From the NCBI GenBank assembly GCA_977006965.1, contig OZ345382.1:1860001-1924000 (forward strand): 64,000 nucleotides of DNA, in the 5' to 3' direction. How positions within the stretch are numbered: the first letter of the stretch is position 1; every line of letters starts with the position of its first letter. This stretch comes from Phymatolithon calcareum (Eukaryota; Rhodophyta; Florideophyceae; Hapalidiales). The position numbers were made by a program, and so were the translations under genes. The notes below the pieces were generated by a model, which searched no databases, was not told the origin of the DNA, and saw nothing but the letters and a program-made list of their open reading frames with translations. Positions 19,901-29,454 of this stretch are shown in pieces.

Positions 19901-21116
19901 TGAACAGTTCAGCACAAAAGAATAGGTTATTACCTTTTGCGCACTCCGCATTGTAGAACCTCACGAAGGTCCACGTGCTGTTCAAGAATGTCGTCACACA
20001 CCAGTTAGTCCTGGGGATCCGTTAAGACCGCTGGTTTCCCAAAATGGGGACAGGGCATGGCGCGTCGCCTGCACGGGCCACTGCTCTTCGTGCGCTCCTG
20101 AAGGAGCACTGAGCAGACCAATACTTGTTGATATTCCTTCCCACTGCCTTCTGACAGAATGTTGCGCTCGGGTGCTGTCGCATTTATACCGTTCCGAATG
20201 TGATTATTGGCGCTGGAGTATGGAGCGGCGCTCATCCAGAGCCAGTTAGACTGTCTCGGGATTGCTGTCTTGTTATGAGAAACAGGCGGCAGTGTTTTTT
20301 TGTCGGGCTTTTTTAACTAAGGATCCATGTAACATAAAAAAGGGTGTGTACGACCCCGGGTAGCGAGTCGTCATTGCGTGTCCATTTGCGTCAAATTTTT
20401 GCTGCTCGGTTATCAGTGCACCAAGCTCGTTCGACAGCTGATCCGTCAACATATCGCACATGCGCATGGCACCCAGCGTGGTACTATCGAAAGTCCATTT
20501 CGACTAAGGGCGTTGACATCGTCGGTACAGACGATCTTGCGGCAGCGGCATACCGCTGGTGTTTTTGATATTTTCTTGAGACTGAATTCTTGCTCGGTGT
20601 TGCAGGTCTTCTCCACTTCTGGCGCCGTGCTCGTTTCTCGGCAAATTTATCCGCGCAACGAATCCTCTCATGGGTGTTACAGGCGGCAGTGTTTGAGACG
20701 GAGTCACCTGAGACCCGATGTGTCTTGATTTCTCGACAGTGATTATTCCAGTCCTCGAATTTGCGACACATTCGAAGCTCTAAACATAAGTTCCTAAAGT
20801 ATCTGGCCAGGATGACTTACTTTCATCTCTGTGGAGCAGATTTCAAAACGTTTTTCTCCGAATTTGCTCATTCAACGGGAGCGAAGACTCTGCCTTTATG
20901 TTACAGACTTGTCGCACAGGTCAACGACAATTGAGCAATGTTTCCTAAGGACGTCCTGGACATCACCACTGATGAAAGTCTGCAGTATTTCATCCAGACT
21001 AGACCCATTTTCACGTCGACCATGGACTGCATAGCCACTCCATCAATGTCGTAAAGCTTTGTCTACGCTCTTCAACTTTGGTGGTCCTTTTCAGAAACCC
21101 CTTGGAGCTGAAGAAC
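19901..21116. other. Unrecognised spacer
   Basis: No domain was recognised in any short ORF. The 15-mer CAGGCGGCAGTGTTT occurs twice in direct orientation (about 20283 and 20680), suggesting an old duplication or paired element ends about 400 bp apart. Confidence 0.4.
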
Positions 21117-21176
21117 GAATAATAATAATAATAATAAATGCTTATTCCCCTATGGGGCTAGCAAGCAATGCTTTTT
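21117..21176 (-). repeat. (AAT)n run plus LINE 3'-end tag
   Basis: About seven AAT units are followed by TTCCCCTATGGGGCTAGCAA. Read on the minus strand, this resembles the 3' end of the LINE fragment at 8118-8510 (GCTAGCC...GGGGAATAA then a trinucleotide run). It is probably the last few dozen bases of a minus-strand LINE. The tag CTATGGGGCTAGCAAGC recurs at about 26818. Confidence 0.4.
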
Positions 21177-21525
21177 ATCGTATATCGCAATTAAACTTGG
21201 TGGTCCTTTGATTACGAACGGACAATTCAGTACCCTACAGTTGGTATTGCTAAATTTAGGGCTCACGCGCAATGGACTAATCTCATCGCTTCCTCTCTAA
21301 AGTCTTCTCGTGTTGCCACTTCATCGATCTTGCCAAATTTGGGACAATCAAGGCCTCGGCTGCCGCAAAAACTGTACAAGGCTGGGTGCAATCAGCTGGG
21401 CACCTCAGGGCGTCCAGCGTCGGTGCGTAACTCGCAGAACAGGAGCTTGGCTCTGCTATGGTGGCAAAGGTCGAACACGTGTTTGTATTATATTAACGAA
21501 GGAGGATCTGGTTTATCTCTAGAGT

Positions 21526-21746
21526 TTGATTTCGACTTGCATTTATTGTCAGGAAAGCTATTCACTCTTGCAAACGGTTCATCCACAGCAGGAGCTCGAG
21601 GCTCAATTTACTTGACTGCCGCAGACAGTGAATCGCATGTTAACCGATATGTATCGGTTCACGAGATAATGCTTCCATTTGTCTTTGTGGAAAGACACCC
21701 TTTGAAGATTAATATCGAACCTAACCATGAGTCGAAAAGCACATGA
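21526..21746 (+). pseudogene. Possible Ty1/copia protease-region fossil
   Basis: The frame contains LFTLANGSSTAGARGSIYLT followed by VSVHEIMLPFVFVERHPL. This resembles the post-active-site stretch of copia proteases (V-x-ANGS-x-x-G-x-GS-I...V-x-V-P). The D-S-G active site upstream is not recognisable and no neighbouring pol was found. Confidence 0.35.
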
Positions 21747-22123
21747 CTGCCAAGACTGACCGAACAATGCCTCCTGTCGACAAAGAGCACATCACAGCTT
21801 GCGCTCATACAAGTTGTTTGTTCTGGTCCTAACTATAACATTGAGCTCCTCGACTTTGAGCTATACCATGCTAAGCTCCAATATGCAGTTCGTTTGGTTT
21901 TCCTCTTTACCTCTCTAGAAAAGTGACTTCAATGTTCTCCGTTTGACCCATTCAGGGCATCTGCAACCAGTTGATTGTAAAAAAGTAACGTTCCCGTGCC
22001 GTTCGCTTTGTGTCAGTCCGATATCTATCAGTTCCCTGTTTTTCATTTGCCGTTCATCAAGTGAACCCGTCCTGCCAATGACCGATAGTAGTCTCATCAT
22101 TACACTGAGAGTGCGCCTCTGCC

Positions 22124-22290
22124 GGTACTCTCTCTGTAGTTAGAGTACGTAAGCAAAGAAGGAGTTTTGTTGAAAGGGTTCATCTTTAGTTAGTGGTCTT
22201 CATGGTGAAGTTGATTCTTAGTTCATGGTTGTTTCCCTCTGCTGGAGAAGGTTATCTTGCTTAAGTAGTCTAACTACAGAGAGTGTACTC
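22124..22290. repeat. Separated inverted repeat upstream of an orphan ORF
   Basis: The left arm (about 22125-22147, GTACTCTCTCTGTAGTTAGA...) and right arm (about 22268-22288, TCTAACTACAGAGAGTGTAC) are imperfect reverse complements over about 20 bp, with about 120 bp between them. They lie 80-250 bp 5' of the ORF at 22374. Confidence 0.5.
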
Positions 22291-22373
22291 GTAGTGGTGC
22301 ACTGTCGGTGAAAAAACTACACTAGTGCTGGGCCACGCTAGTGCCATATATAGACCAGTGTCGGTCCACGACA

Positions 22374-22778
22374 ATGTCGGAAGACGAACGCCTTAAAGAA
22401 GCTCTGAAACAAGCGGAAGAAGGTATGATGTCAGAAAAGAGACGCCTACAAGCAACAGTCAAAGTCTGGTCCTTGGAAGAAGAGGGCCAGACAGTTAAAA
22501 TCCCGATCGGCGTACCGAACGACCTACCACGAGTGCTATATATAAGGGACAGAACTGCGCGGTTGAGATGCCTGAGAGTCATTTTCAACAGAGTTCCTTT
22601 GTGGAGAAAATCCATTCTGGCGAAGTACTTTGAGACTGGTGCTGTAGTGGAGCTTATCGTGTTGCAACGTATACTACGGTCTATGAAGATGGACCAAGAA
22701 ACCGAATATGAATGCAAAAGACTTATTCGGGCCCTCACAGGGAGAGAAATTAGGATTAAGGAGATATTAGAAGGATAG
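22374..22778 (+). CDS. Unrecognised 134-aa basic/helical protein, LINE ORF1-like pattern
   Basis: Intact from the ATG in ACGACAATGTCGG. The N-terminal third is a probable coiled coil (MSEDERLKEALKQAEEGMMS). The middle reads PRVLYIRDRTARLRCLRVIF then TGAVVELIVLQRIL, a beta-strand plus helix pattern. It resembles in outline the ORF1 of the LINE at 53952 (LLYFRGLQR...LAELR...GGSVLEVLTLE). A LINE ORF1 or RNA-binding role is therefore possible but not shown. No reverse transcriptase follows. CGACAATGTCGG recurs just after the ORF (about 22871), so the ORF sits between two copies of a short motif. Confidence 0.45.
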   Translation: MSEDERLKEALKQAEEGMMSEKRRLQATVKVWSLEEEGQTVKIPIGVPNDLPRVLYIRDRTARLRCLRVIFNRVPLWRKSILAKYFETGAVVELIVLQRILRSMKMDQETEYECKRLIRALTGREIRIKEILEG

Positions 22779-22779
22779 T

Positions 22780-23400
22780 AGAGAGATGAGTATGGAAAAC
22801 AGCGAGAAGCTGCCCTGTTACTCAAGTTGAGGCTTTGGGAGCTTTTAAAATAAATCAACATATATCCCCACGACAATGTCGGTGAACATAGAATGAGCGG
22901 TTAGTTATCGGACTCACACGCTGTGAACGGCATGTGAACGTTACTTTGATACATCATCCCTTCCTCAGAGGCTGGAAACGTGGATCCAGAAGTCTTAAAA
23001 TCCCTCAACATCTTCCAATGGTCACAACCCGGCGAACATCCGTTCCTTAAACTTAGCCTATACTCAAACATGTAATTTGAAGACTAACGCTTCCAATGGC
23101 CATACATACCTGCTCTACAGTTTGACTACTCTCACTATGTAGGTGAAGTATCGTGCAACGGTGTCTTGGCGGTGATCTATATTGCCCTACAAGTATACAG
23201 TTGGATTCAGTCCAACTTCAAGGAGTCTTAGATCGTATGCGATGCAAATACTGTGCCTACATCTCTTCATTTCGATGATGAAGTAGTGAGCAACGAGCAA
23301 ACATCTTCTTCTAAAGCTGATCAGATCATCTTTCTGTCGAAAATTGTGTTTGGGCCCACCATTTGAGACAATCCTGCTTATCGTGGTTGATCAGAAGACG
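22780..23400. other. Unrecognised spacer
   Basis: No gene was recognised. The stretch ends at the MULE target duplication (23401-23410). Confidence 0.45.
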
Positions 23401-23410
23401 ATATTAATTC

Positions 23411-23465
23411 GAGGAAATTCACTACATGGCCACCAAAAGTTGGCAAAATTCACTACATGGCCATC
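23411..23465 (+). repeat. Left TIR of MULE copy 2
   Basis: 55 bp with two copies of AATTCACTACATGGCCA. Its reverse complement is at 24411-24465 with one mismatch. Confidence 0.92.
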
Positions 23466-23589
23466 ACGAGCCATATCTACTACAGTACTCGCCCCTAGCC
23501 AAGCGTACTTTCATAACTTACTCTAGCCAAAACTGCTACTCATCCGTTTGTCAAAGCAATCTATGGGACAGTAAAATTTATTGCGCGCG

Positions 23590-24099
23590 CTACTCTCTAC
23601 ATTTTAGATCCTCATCGCAAGCAGCATCTCCGTCATCACAACCGGCAAGGTCGACAATCATGGACTGAGCCGCTTTGTCGATTTGTTTTCGTTTCGCCTC
23701 GACGACGTTGTCGATGCTGGGTCTCTCGCATGTCTGCGAAAAGTGACCAGTGTTTCTCCACGAGGAGCAGTGACGGGCCCTCATTTTGGACGGAAAGTAG
23801 GACTTCTTGCGCTTGCGGTCCGGCTTAGCCTCAAGGTCACACGGCACCAAATCATCCTGTACGAGCTGGTCGCCAGCGATTGCATCACGCGTGATGCTGC
23901 CCGCATGCTGCTTCGCCCACGTTCTCAACGTCCATACGTCCCCGAACCAGTGATCGTTCCACGTGCCGAACCACACCCGATGCTGAATCAAGCGCCTAGA
24001 AGCGTACAAAACTGCAGCGACGACGTGGCTACATGGCCGTTGGTGCTCTTCAAAGTGGCGGCAGGAACATGTAGCACGGTAATCGCTGCTAACTGTCAC
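23590..24099 (-). pseudogene. MULE transposase C-terminal fragment with SWIM zinc finger (copy 2)
   Basis: Near-identical to the copy-1 frame at 14245-14754. It has the SWIM motif CSCRHFEEHQRPCSH, then HRVWFGTWNDHWFGDVWTLR, a basic segment, a degenerate zinc knuckle and the acidic end DLAGCDDGDAACDEDLKCRE. The frame begins at a non-ATG codon and is open upstream, so it is not an independent gene but the C-terminus left after internal deletion. Confidence 0.75.
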
Positions 24100-24148
24100 A
24101 TTGAATGGTGTCTCTTCACTACGAACAAAACAGCTGAGCGTGCTTACG

Positions 24149-24436
24149 TTAACGCGGAAGGTGCAACTGACTACAGATGAGTGTCAGGCGCTTTTTGTTG
24201 CGCTTCTCCACGAGCTGGGCCTTGCTCATCGACGTGGTATGGGAGATTACGATGTTGACAACGTCGTCAAAGCTTGATCCAGCGTAGTCGCCCACCTGTA
24301 GAACGATCTTCTTCTTTTCCATGATTTCGGAATGGTTAGTGCGGGAGTGTTGTGTCTTGTGCGCTGCAGATGAACACGACAACGTGCTTACAGTAGTAGA
24401 TTTGGTGAGAGATGGCCATGTAGTGAATTTTGCCAA
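24149..24436 (-). pseudogene. MULE N-terminal ORF fragment (copy 2)
   Basis: A 95-codon frame that starts inside the right TIR and contains MEKKKIVLQVGDYAGSSFDD. It matches the copy-1 fragment at 14804-15037. Because its first codons are TIR sequence, the annotated start is probably not that of the ancestral transposase. Confidence 0.5.
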
Positions 24437-24465
24437 TTTTTGGTGGCCATGTAGTGAATTTCCTC
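24411..24465 (-). repeat. Right TIR of MULE copy 2
   Basis: Reverse complement of 23411-23465 with one mismatch. It is followed by the second ATATTAATTC. Confidence 0.92.
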
Positions 24466-24820
24466 ATATTAATTCAGATATAGCTAATGAAGACTCGTCT
24501 GTCGGCATACGAATTAGCGTGGGGCTCTTTCAGCTGAATCTTCCTTTGAGCTCCGCAGGCTGACGGGGTGCAATCAGGGGTCGTGCGCAATCCATTGCTA
24601 TTGCAATTAATTGCAATTCGTAGCAATTCGACCCAAATTGGGTTCTAATGAAGAATTGCAATTCCAGTTGCTGGTAGCTAGGTTGTACGAAAGTGTGTAG
24701 TTCAACAAGTGCAGAGTTGTCGGAAGTAATGATCACTTCATATGTATCATGCGTAGTACGTGGTAATTGGTTGTCGGTAGCATCTAATTTTAAAATATAA
24801 CTCGGGCCAGTATAAGCGTT

Positions 24821-24900
24821 CACCGGGGGAGCACTGCACCATTTTGGCTCAAATCAACTAAATAACTATCGGGCCAAAATGTTCCCGTGCTCCCCTAGTG
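24821..24900. repeat. 80-bp fold-back repeat (tiny MITE-like)
   Basis: It starts CACCGGGGGAGCACTGC and ends with the reverse complement of CACTAGGGGAGCACGGG. The arms match imperfectly over 27 bp (about five mismatches), including ATTTTGG at the inner edge, with about 26 bp between. No target duplication was recognised. Confidence 0.6.
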
Positions 24901-24939
24901 TTCGGTACGAAAATTTCTACGTACAGTTACAACGTTCCT

Positions 24940-25024
24940 GAATTCAACCATCCATGTGATCGTTCTGTTGTAGTGGGTCTGCGGAGACCACTACAACAGA
25001 ACGATCACATGGATGGTTGAATTC
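24940..25024. repeat. 85-bp hairpin with 37-bp perfect arms
   Basis: Arms 24940-24976 and 24988-25024 are exact reverse complements, starting and ending with GAATTC. The 11-nt spacer can pair further (TCT/AGA). It lies directly upstream of the decayed hAT transposase. Perfect arms mean recent origin, active correction or selection. Confidence 0.92.
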
Positions 25025-25100
25025 ATTCACCCGTTCAAGTATAACGGTATGGGTGTCTAGAGTGCCGTTTCTTAAAAGACAGATAGAAGAGTCAATATAA

Positions 25101-26827
25101 AAAGTGAAGTCGTACGTTTATCCAAAGCACACTACCAGACCCACTCGACAACACCTAAACAAATTTCACTCTTCCAACCATGGTACTACCTATTCCGAAA
25201 CCGAAGCCGAAACAAGTTGTACAGTAGCTAATGAAACTCCGTCGCAAACAGCCTCGAGATATCCATTCACGTCAATCAGGTCGAACAAGACGAAATGTGA
25301 TGTTTGCGTCTACCTCTGTCCCAAGGGCGATCCATGCACTGAAGGAAGAGAATTTTTTTTCGAGAAGGGTACTGGTTTTTCGAATCCGTACAATCACCTG
25401 AAGCGTTGCATCGGTGGTGGCCGTGAGGATCATCTTCTGGAAGTGTACCATGCTACGAGAGATCGTAATCTGCGCTCCGGATCTTCATTCAGTTTTAAGA
25501 CCCCTATTGTCATGAAGCTCACCGCACGTGAGAAGGTGATGGATAGCTCTCTGCGATTCATCATATTCAAGTCATTGCCGATCAGTTTCGTCACCGACGG
25601 AGAAGTTCGTGCATTCTCGAAGCACGACCAAGTCTTTTGCACGAATACGTTTAAGAAGATACTGTTTGCGTTAGTGGAACTCGTTGAACGGCGTATCTCT
25701 CGAGAACGGAAAGAAACTCGGGGTGCGCTTATGCATGATGCATGGAAACATAATGGGATTCATTATGTGGGGCTGTTTGCTTCCTACTGCAGAAAAGTGA
25801 AACTGATTACCAATGGAGCAGTTGTCGAAGAAGAAGAACCAGTCGTCCCTTTGATCGCTGTAAGCCCTATGGGCCAAGTACGTGATGAAGACGATGAAAT
25901 CATCTCCCATGCTTCACCTGAAGTTACTTCGTTTTCAGCTGAAGCATATGCTCGTTTCTTCGAAGACATCATGCACGATGTGTACAAGATTGATGTTCAT
26001 GAATGGACGGTCTGTCAGATTGCAGACAACTGCAGTGTGAACAAGCTTATCGCACGACTGATGGAGATTCCTAATGTTGGTTGTGCTAGTCACAAGATGC
26101 ACCTAGAGGTACGCCGAATGATTTATGAAATGAGGAGCTATCTTCCACCATCGACTCGGTGCATGAAGTGATGAAATCCTGCCGTATGAAGCTCAAGAAC
26201 TGAGCCGTACCCCGTAATTTGTGCGATCTCAGTCCCGTGATGAACAACACAACGAGATGGTCGACTACATTTCATATGCTCGAAAGGTTCACCAAAATCC
26301 GAAGCTCTTTGACCGCAACAGCTGATTCAGAAGATGCCGAAATCGTAATCGACCTTCGAGTTGCTTTCAAGAATAAGGTTACCAAGTTTTCCAAACAGCT
26401 TGGTGAAATCAACGTTGTCACTTTGGAGCAGCAGAGAAAAGAAATCACTTTATCAGATGCTCGGCTAGCTCTCGATGAGTTACTCGACGGGGTACGAATC
26501 CGGAATCTCCACTTTACCAGTGCGAACTGGATAGCTACTTCATTGCCCCTGATTCTCGAATTAATCAAGAGACGACTTTTGAATCAGGTGTGGTGAAAAT
26601 TCAACATGGGGAGGCCAACACCATATCTGATGACGAAAAACAAGCATGCAAAGGGCTGGTACTGCGACAGACAGAAAACGGGCCTGAAAATGATACGCTT
26701 GAACCGGAGGAACCGATAAATATTGCTCAGCGCCTCAAGAAAAGGAAGACAAAGCGTCTTTGGTCCATGGCTAAGTATATTTTGCTTGATCGCAGTAAAC
26801 GTACGTCTCCTATTTCGCTATGGGGCT
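25101..26827 (+). pseudogene. hAT-type transposase, decayed
   Basis: Three frames cover one protein. The first (25101-26171, no usable ATG) has a BED-like zinc finger (KCDVCVYLC ... NPYNHLKRC), then LPISFVTDGEVRAFSKHDQV, MHDAWKHNGIHYVGLFASY (first catalytic Asp region) and WTVCQIADNCSVNKLIARLM with SHKMHLEV. After a stop, 26219-26584 continues with MNNTTRWSTTFHMLERF and a helical region. A third frame ends with KRLWSMAKYILLDRSKR, the hAT dimerisation motif, and breaks off before the LFLK-NR-W end. Stops and frameshifts make it inactive. TIRs and an 8-bp target duplication were not found. Confidence 0.8.
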
Positions 26828-27740
26828 AGCAAGCCGTGCTTCTATTTTTACCACTACTTAGAGTACGGCAAGGCGTTAATCCTGTGAGTGAGTTATAAGC
26901 AAGCTTCTTCTTTACTCGTGCTGCAAGTAACTGGTCGCATAACATAATATGTTATCTAAAACCCGGGAAGTACTGGAACAGCTCGATTACTGCGGTGAAT
27001 AGTCAAATTTCGACCATTTTGCAATTTTAAAAACGAAAAATACGCATAATTTATTCAAAAATATCATGTACACATTGCTCCAGATTTCTCCAGGACCGAA
27101 TGTGTTATAATGAGTTCTATATCCCTTCGCACTCGTACCAGCCGCCAACCTTATTATACTGACTACATCCATTGCTCACTATGCAGTCAAGGTTGAACCC
27201 CGATTTCCCGTGCTTCGTGAGTGCGATGATCCTGCCACTGATACTTTGGCATATCAAGTGCAAGCCGCAAATATAGCGACCGAGCCCGATTAGTATTTAT
27301 TGTCTCTTTACGGTCAAGCCTGGTCCTATTTATGCTCCGCTACAGCGTGACCAAAGCCTCCGCGATTTTGCTCTCAAAGCAATGCGTCTTTCTGAAACTA
27401 TTTGCTGGTCTTGCGGAGGGTATATGACATGGTCATGACGAAGCTTATTTTTTGTTCATATTCTGCTGTTTTGGGAAGGAATACAAATCAGTACCCGCTT
27501 GGAATCGATCAAGTAGTATGCATCTAGTGATCGCCAAGTGAGGAGAGTTCTGTTTGCGGCCTTAGGTAGGTGAGAGGATGATGTTCATGAATTGATTTGT
27601 TTAATTCGAAGGTCTGCTGTTCTAGTCAATAATCCTCGACGTTAGACTTCTTGCGATTCGCGGCATAGGGAAAAGCGGTAGTGTGATCATGACCTACGCG
27701 GTTCACGCTGAATTTTTTCACGATGCGTTGTTCGTGCATA
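26828..27740. other. Unrecognised spacer after the hAT fossil
   Basis: It begins with the tag CTATGGGGCTAGCAAGC shared with 21153, likely the edge of a minus-strand LINE tail that truncated the hAT element. The rest shows no recognisable gene. Confidence 0.4.
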
Positions 27741-27743
27741 CAA

Positions 27744-28151
27744 TCATTCTTTTGACGACCGGGATATTGGGCGGTAGTTTCCGGGTTCCTCGTGTGTCCC
27801 ATTCTTGCGTATCGGAACGAGGAGTGCTTTGTGCAGGTGGAAGGGCAAGTCTCTACACCTCCCACAGGCTTTCCACAAGGCCGCGAGAACGTCTGCATTC
27901 AGAGATGCATTGACGTTCAGCATCTCTGCCTTAACTTCGTCGAGGCCGGGTGCCGTTCTAGATGGCGATCTCTGAATGGCTGCTTCAATTGCATCCCTCA
28001 TGTCTTCAAGGCGTGTGAACTTGCTTAGCCCAGGTATCCACTTTTTGGGACTATGGCATGTTTTCGATATATGGGCAGAGAATCTGGTACAGTTCATTGG
28101 TCTTCCGGTCATCTTATTTATTGCCGTGCGTCTTCTGATTTTCTTCTTCAT
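27744..28151 (-). pseudogene. LINE reverse transcriptase N-terminal fragment
   Basis: It contains FTRLEDMRDAIEAAIQ, SPSRTAPGLDEVKAEML (the KAPGxDxIxxEML block) and KALLVPIRKNGTHEEPGNYRPIS (finger-domain motif with NYRPIS). The sequence then loses similarity; motifs with catalytic aspartates are absent. Confidence 0.75.
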
Positions 28152-28550
28152 CCTGGCGAGCTCTTTCAGGGCAGTTTATCCGTCCTTCTCCTCGAGCTCA
28201 GAGATATACTATTGATACTGTTCATTCTTCCGCTTGTTTACCTTTGTCCATATTTGGTACTTACACTCGTGGTATAATCCCCAGTCTTCAGGTCTTTGGG
28301 TCCTTCTTGCTCTTCTGTAGAGTTTCTTTCGTCTCAGGGCCAGTTTTTCGAGCTCATTGCTCCAGAATGATTTGTAACGTGCTGGATTACGCTTACCTGT
28401 TCTCCAAGGCTCACACTAAGTTTTAACAAGTTTCTTATATGTCTTGTGCAGCTGTCTTGAGGTTTTGCACTTTTAGAGGCTTTCGAAAATCGCGGGAAGT
28501 TTCTTGTTGTAGCTGCGGGAAACTTTTTGGACTTTGGAGACTTGACGTGC

Positions 28551-29411
28551 CTACCCTCGAAGGTCAACTATTTCCTTGTAGATACTCTCCAAATTTTCGG
28601 CGGAGGTGGAGTTTTTCAAGTCTTCAATGAGACCTCTCATCTGCTCCTTGTCCGAGATCCTTTGTTTCTTATCAATCCAGTTTCGCATACTGATTGGTCT
28701 TCTAGACTGGGAATGTTCTTGGTCTTGCCGGCTTCTGAGACGCGTGCAAACTGGTTTGTGATGTGTGCTTCTTGTACAAATGTCTTCCGGAGAGCTTATG
28801 TTTGAGAAAGGTATCCCTTTTGTCGCGAAGAAGTCGATATTACTTCCGTACTTCTTGGTCTCGAAGGTCGGGCCAGAGAGTGTTTTTATCGTCCACCGTT
28901 TCTCTTCTGCCCACTTGGCTACTTGGTTTCCTCTTCTGTTGGATTGCTTATGCCATGACTTTTGTCTTGCATTCCAGTCTCCGCAGATAATGGCCTGGCC
29001 TCTTGCATGTCTATTTATGAGAAAAAGACAATTTTCTGTTTCTTGGCATGTGGATGACAAGTATACCACTCCAATTTTCATTTTTCCTACTTGAACAATG
29101 AGGACTTGATAATGAATCTTTGGGTACTTGAAGACGAGCTTCACTCCACATCCTCTTCGGAAGACAAGTGATACGCTTCCAAAGTTTCTCGCGGATCCGC
29201 GTCTGCGATTCGAGGAATTTTGGTGGCTGGGCCCAATCTCCAGCGACATACCGTCTGGGGAGATCGAAATCGAGAAATCGCCCGAGTCCACACCCGAAGG
29301 CAACAGAACAGCAGCTGTAATTCGTTTTCTCATCGTTACAGGTTCTTTCCACGCAGACAGTAGGTATAAGGGCTTGAAAAACTTGTCGGAAATGGTCAAC
29401 TCCGGTTGCAC
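28551..29411 (-). pseudogene. LINE APE-like endonuclease domain
   Basis: The frame (286 codons, starting at ATG in the middle of the domain) carries VKLVFKYPKIHYQVLIVQVG and then IGVVYLSSTCQ. The catalytic block is GQAIICGDWNARQKSW (D and N of GDWNA); YGSNIDFFATKG follows, with HHKPV at the His position. The early ITE/TH motif of APE endonucleases lies upstream in a degraded part. The enzyme would nick target DNA for target-primed reverse transcription. The domain frame is open but isolated from RT. Confidence 0.75.
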
Positions 29412-29454
29412 GGCGCTTTTTCAAGAGTGGATCTCCGGAAATTCGGCGATTTAA

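Larger units (their letters stand above)
23411..24465 (-). mobile_element. MULE deletion derivative, copy 2, complete with 10-bp target duplication
   Basis: The 1055-bp element runs from GAGGAAATTC to GAATTTCCTC. Its TIRs match over 55 bp with one mismatch, and similarity continues for about 25 bp more. ATATTAATTC is duplicated on both sides (23401-23410 and 24466-24475), a size typical of Mutator-like elements. Inside are only the start and the SWIM-containing end of the transposase. Copy 1 (12449) has the same internal structure, so this deleted form amplified as a family, presumably using transposase from elsewhere. Confidence 0.92.
27744..29454 (-). mobile_element. LINE, minus strand, 3'-truncated (endonuclease plus start of RT)
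   Basis: An APE-type endonuclease frame (28551-29411) is followed by the N-terminal part of a reverse transcriptase (27744-28151). The order is the same as in the LINE at 53952-57796 and the proteins are recognisably related. Homology ends shortly after RT motif NYRPIS, so the RT core is missing. This is a deletion rather than the usual 5' truncation. Confidence 0.8.

Noticed and set aside
23683-24180. 165-codon plus-strand ORF (and its twin at 14320-14835)
   Set aside because: Antisense shadow of the SWIM-domain frame; conserved only because the two MULE copies are near-identical.
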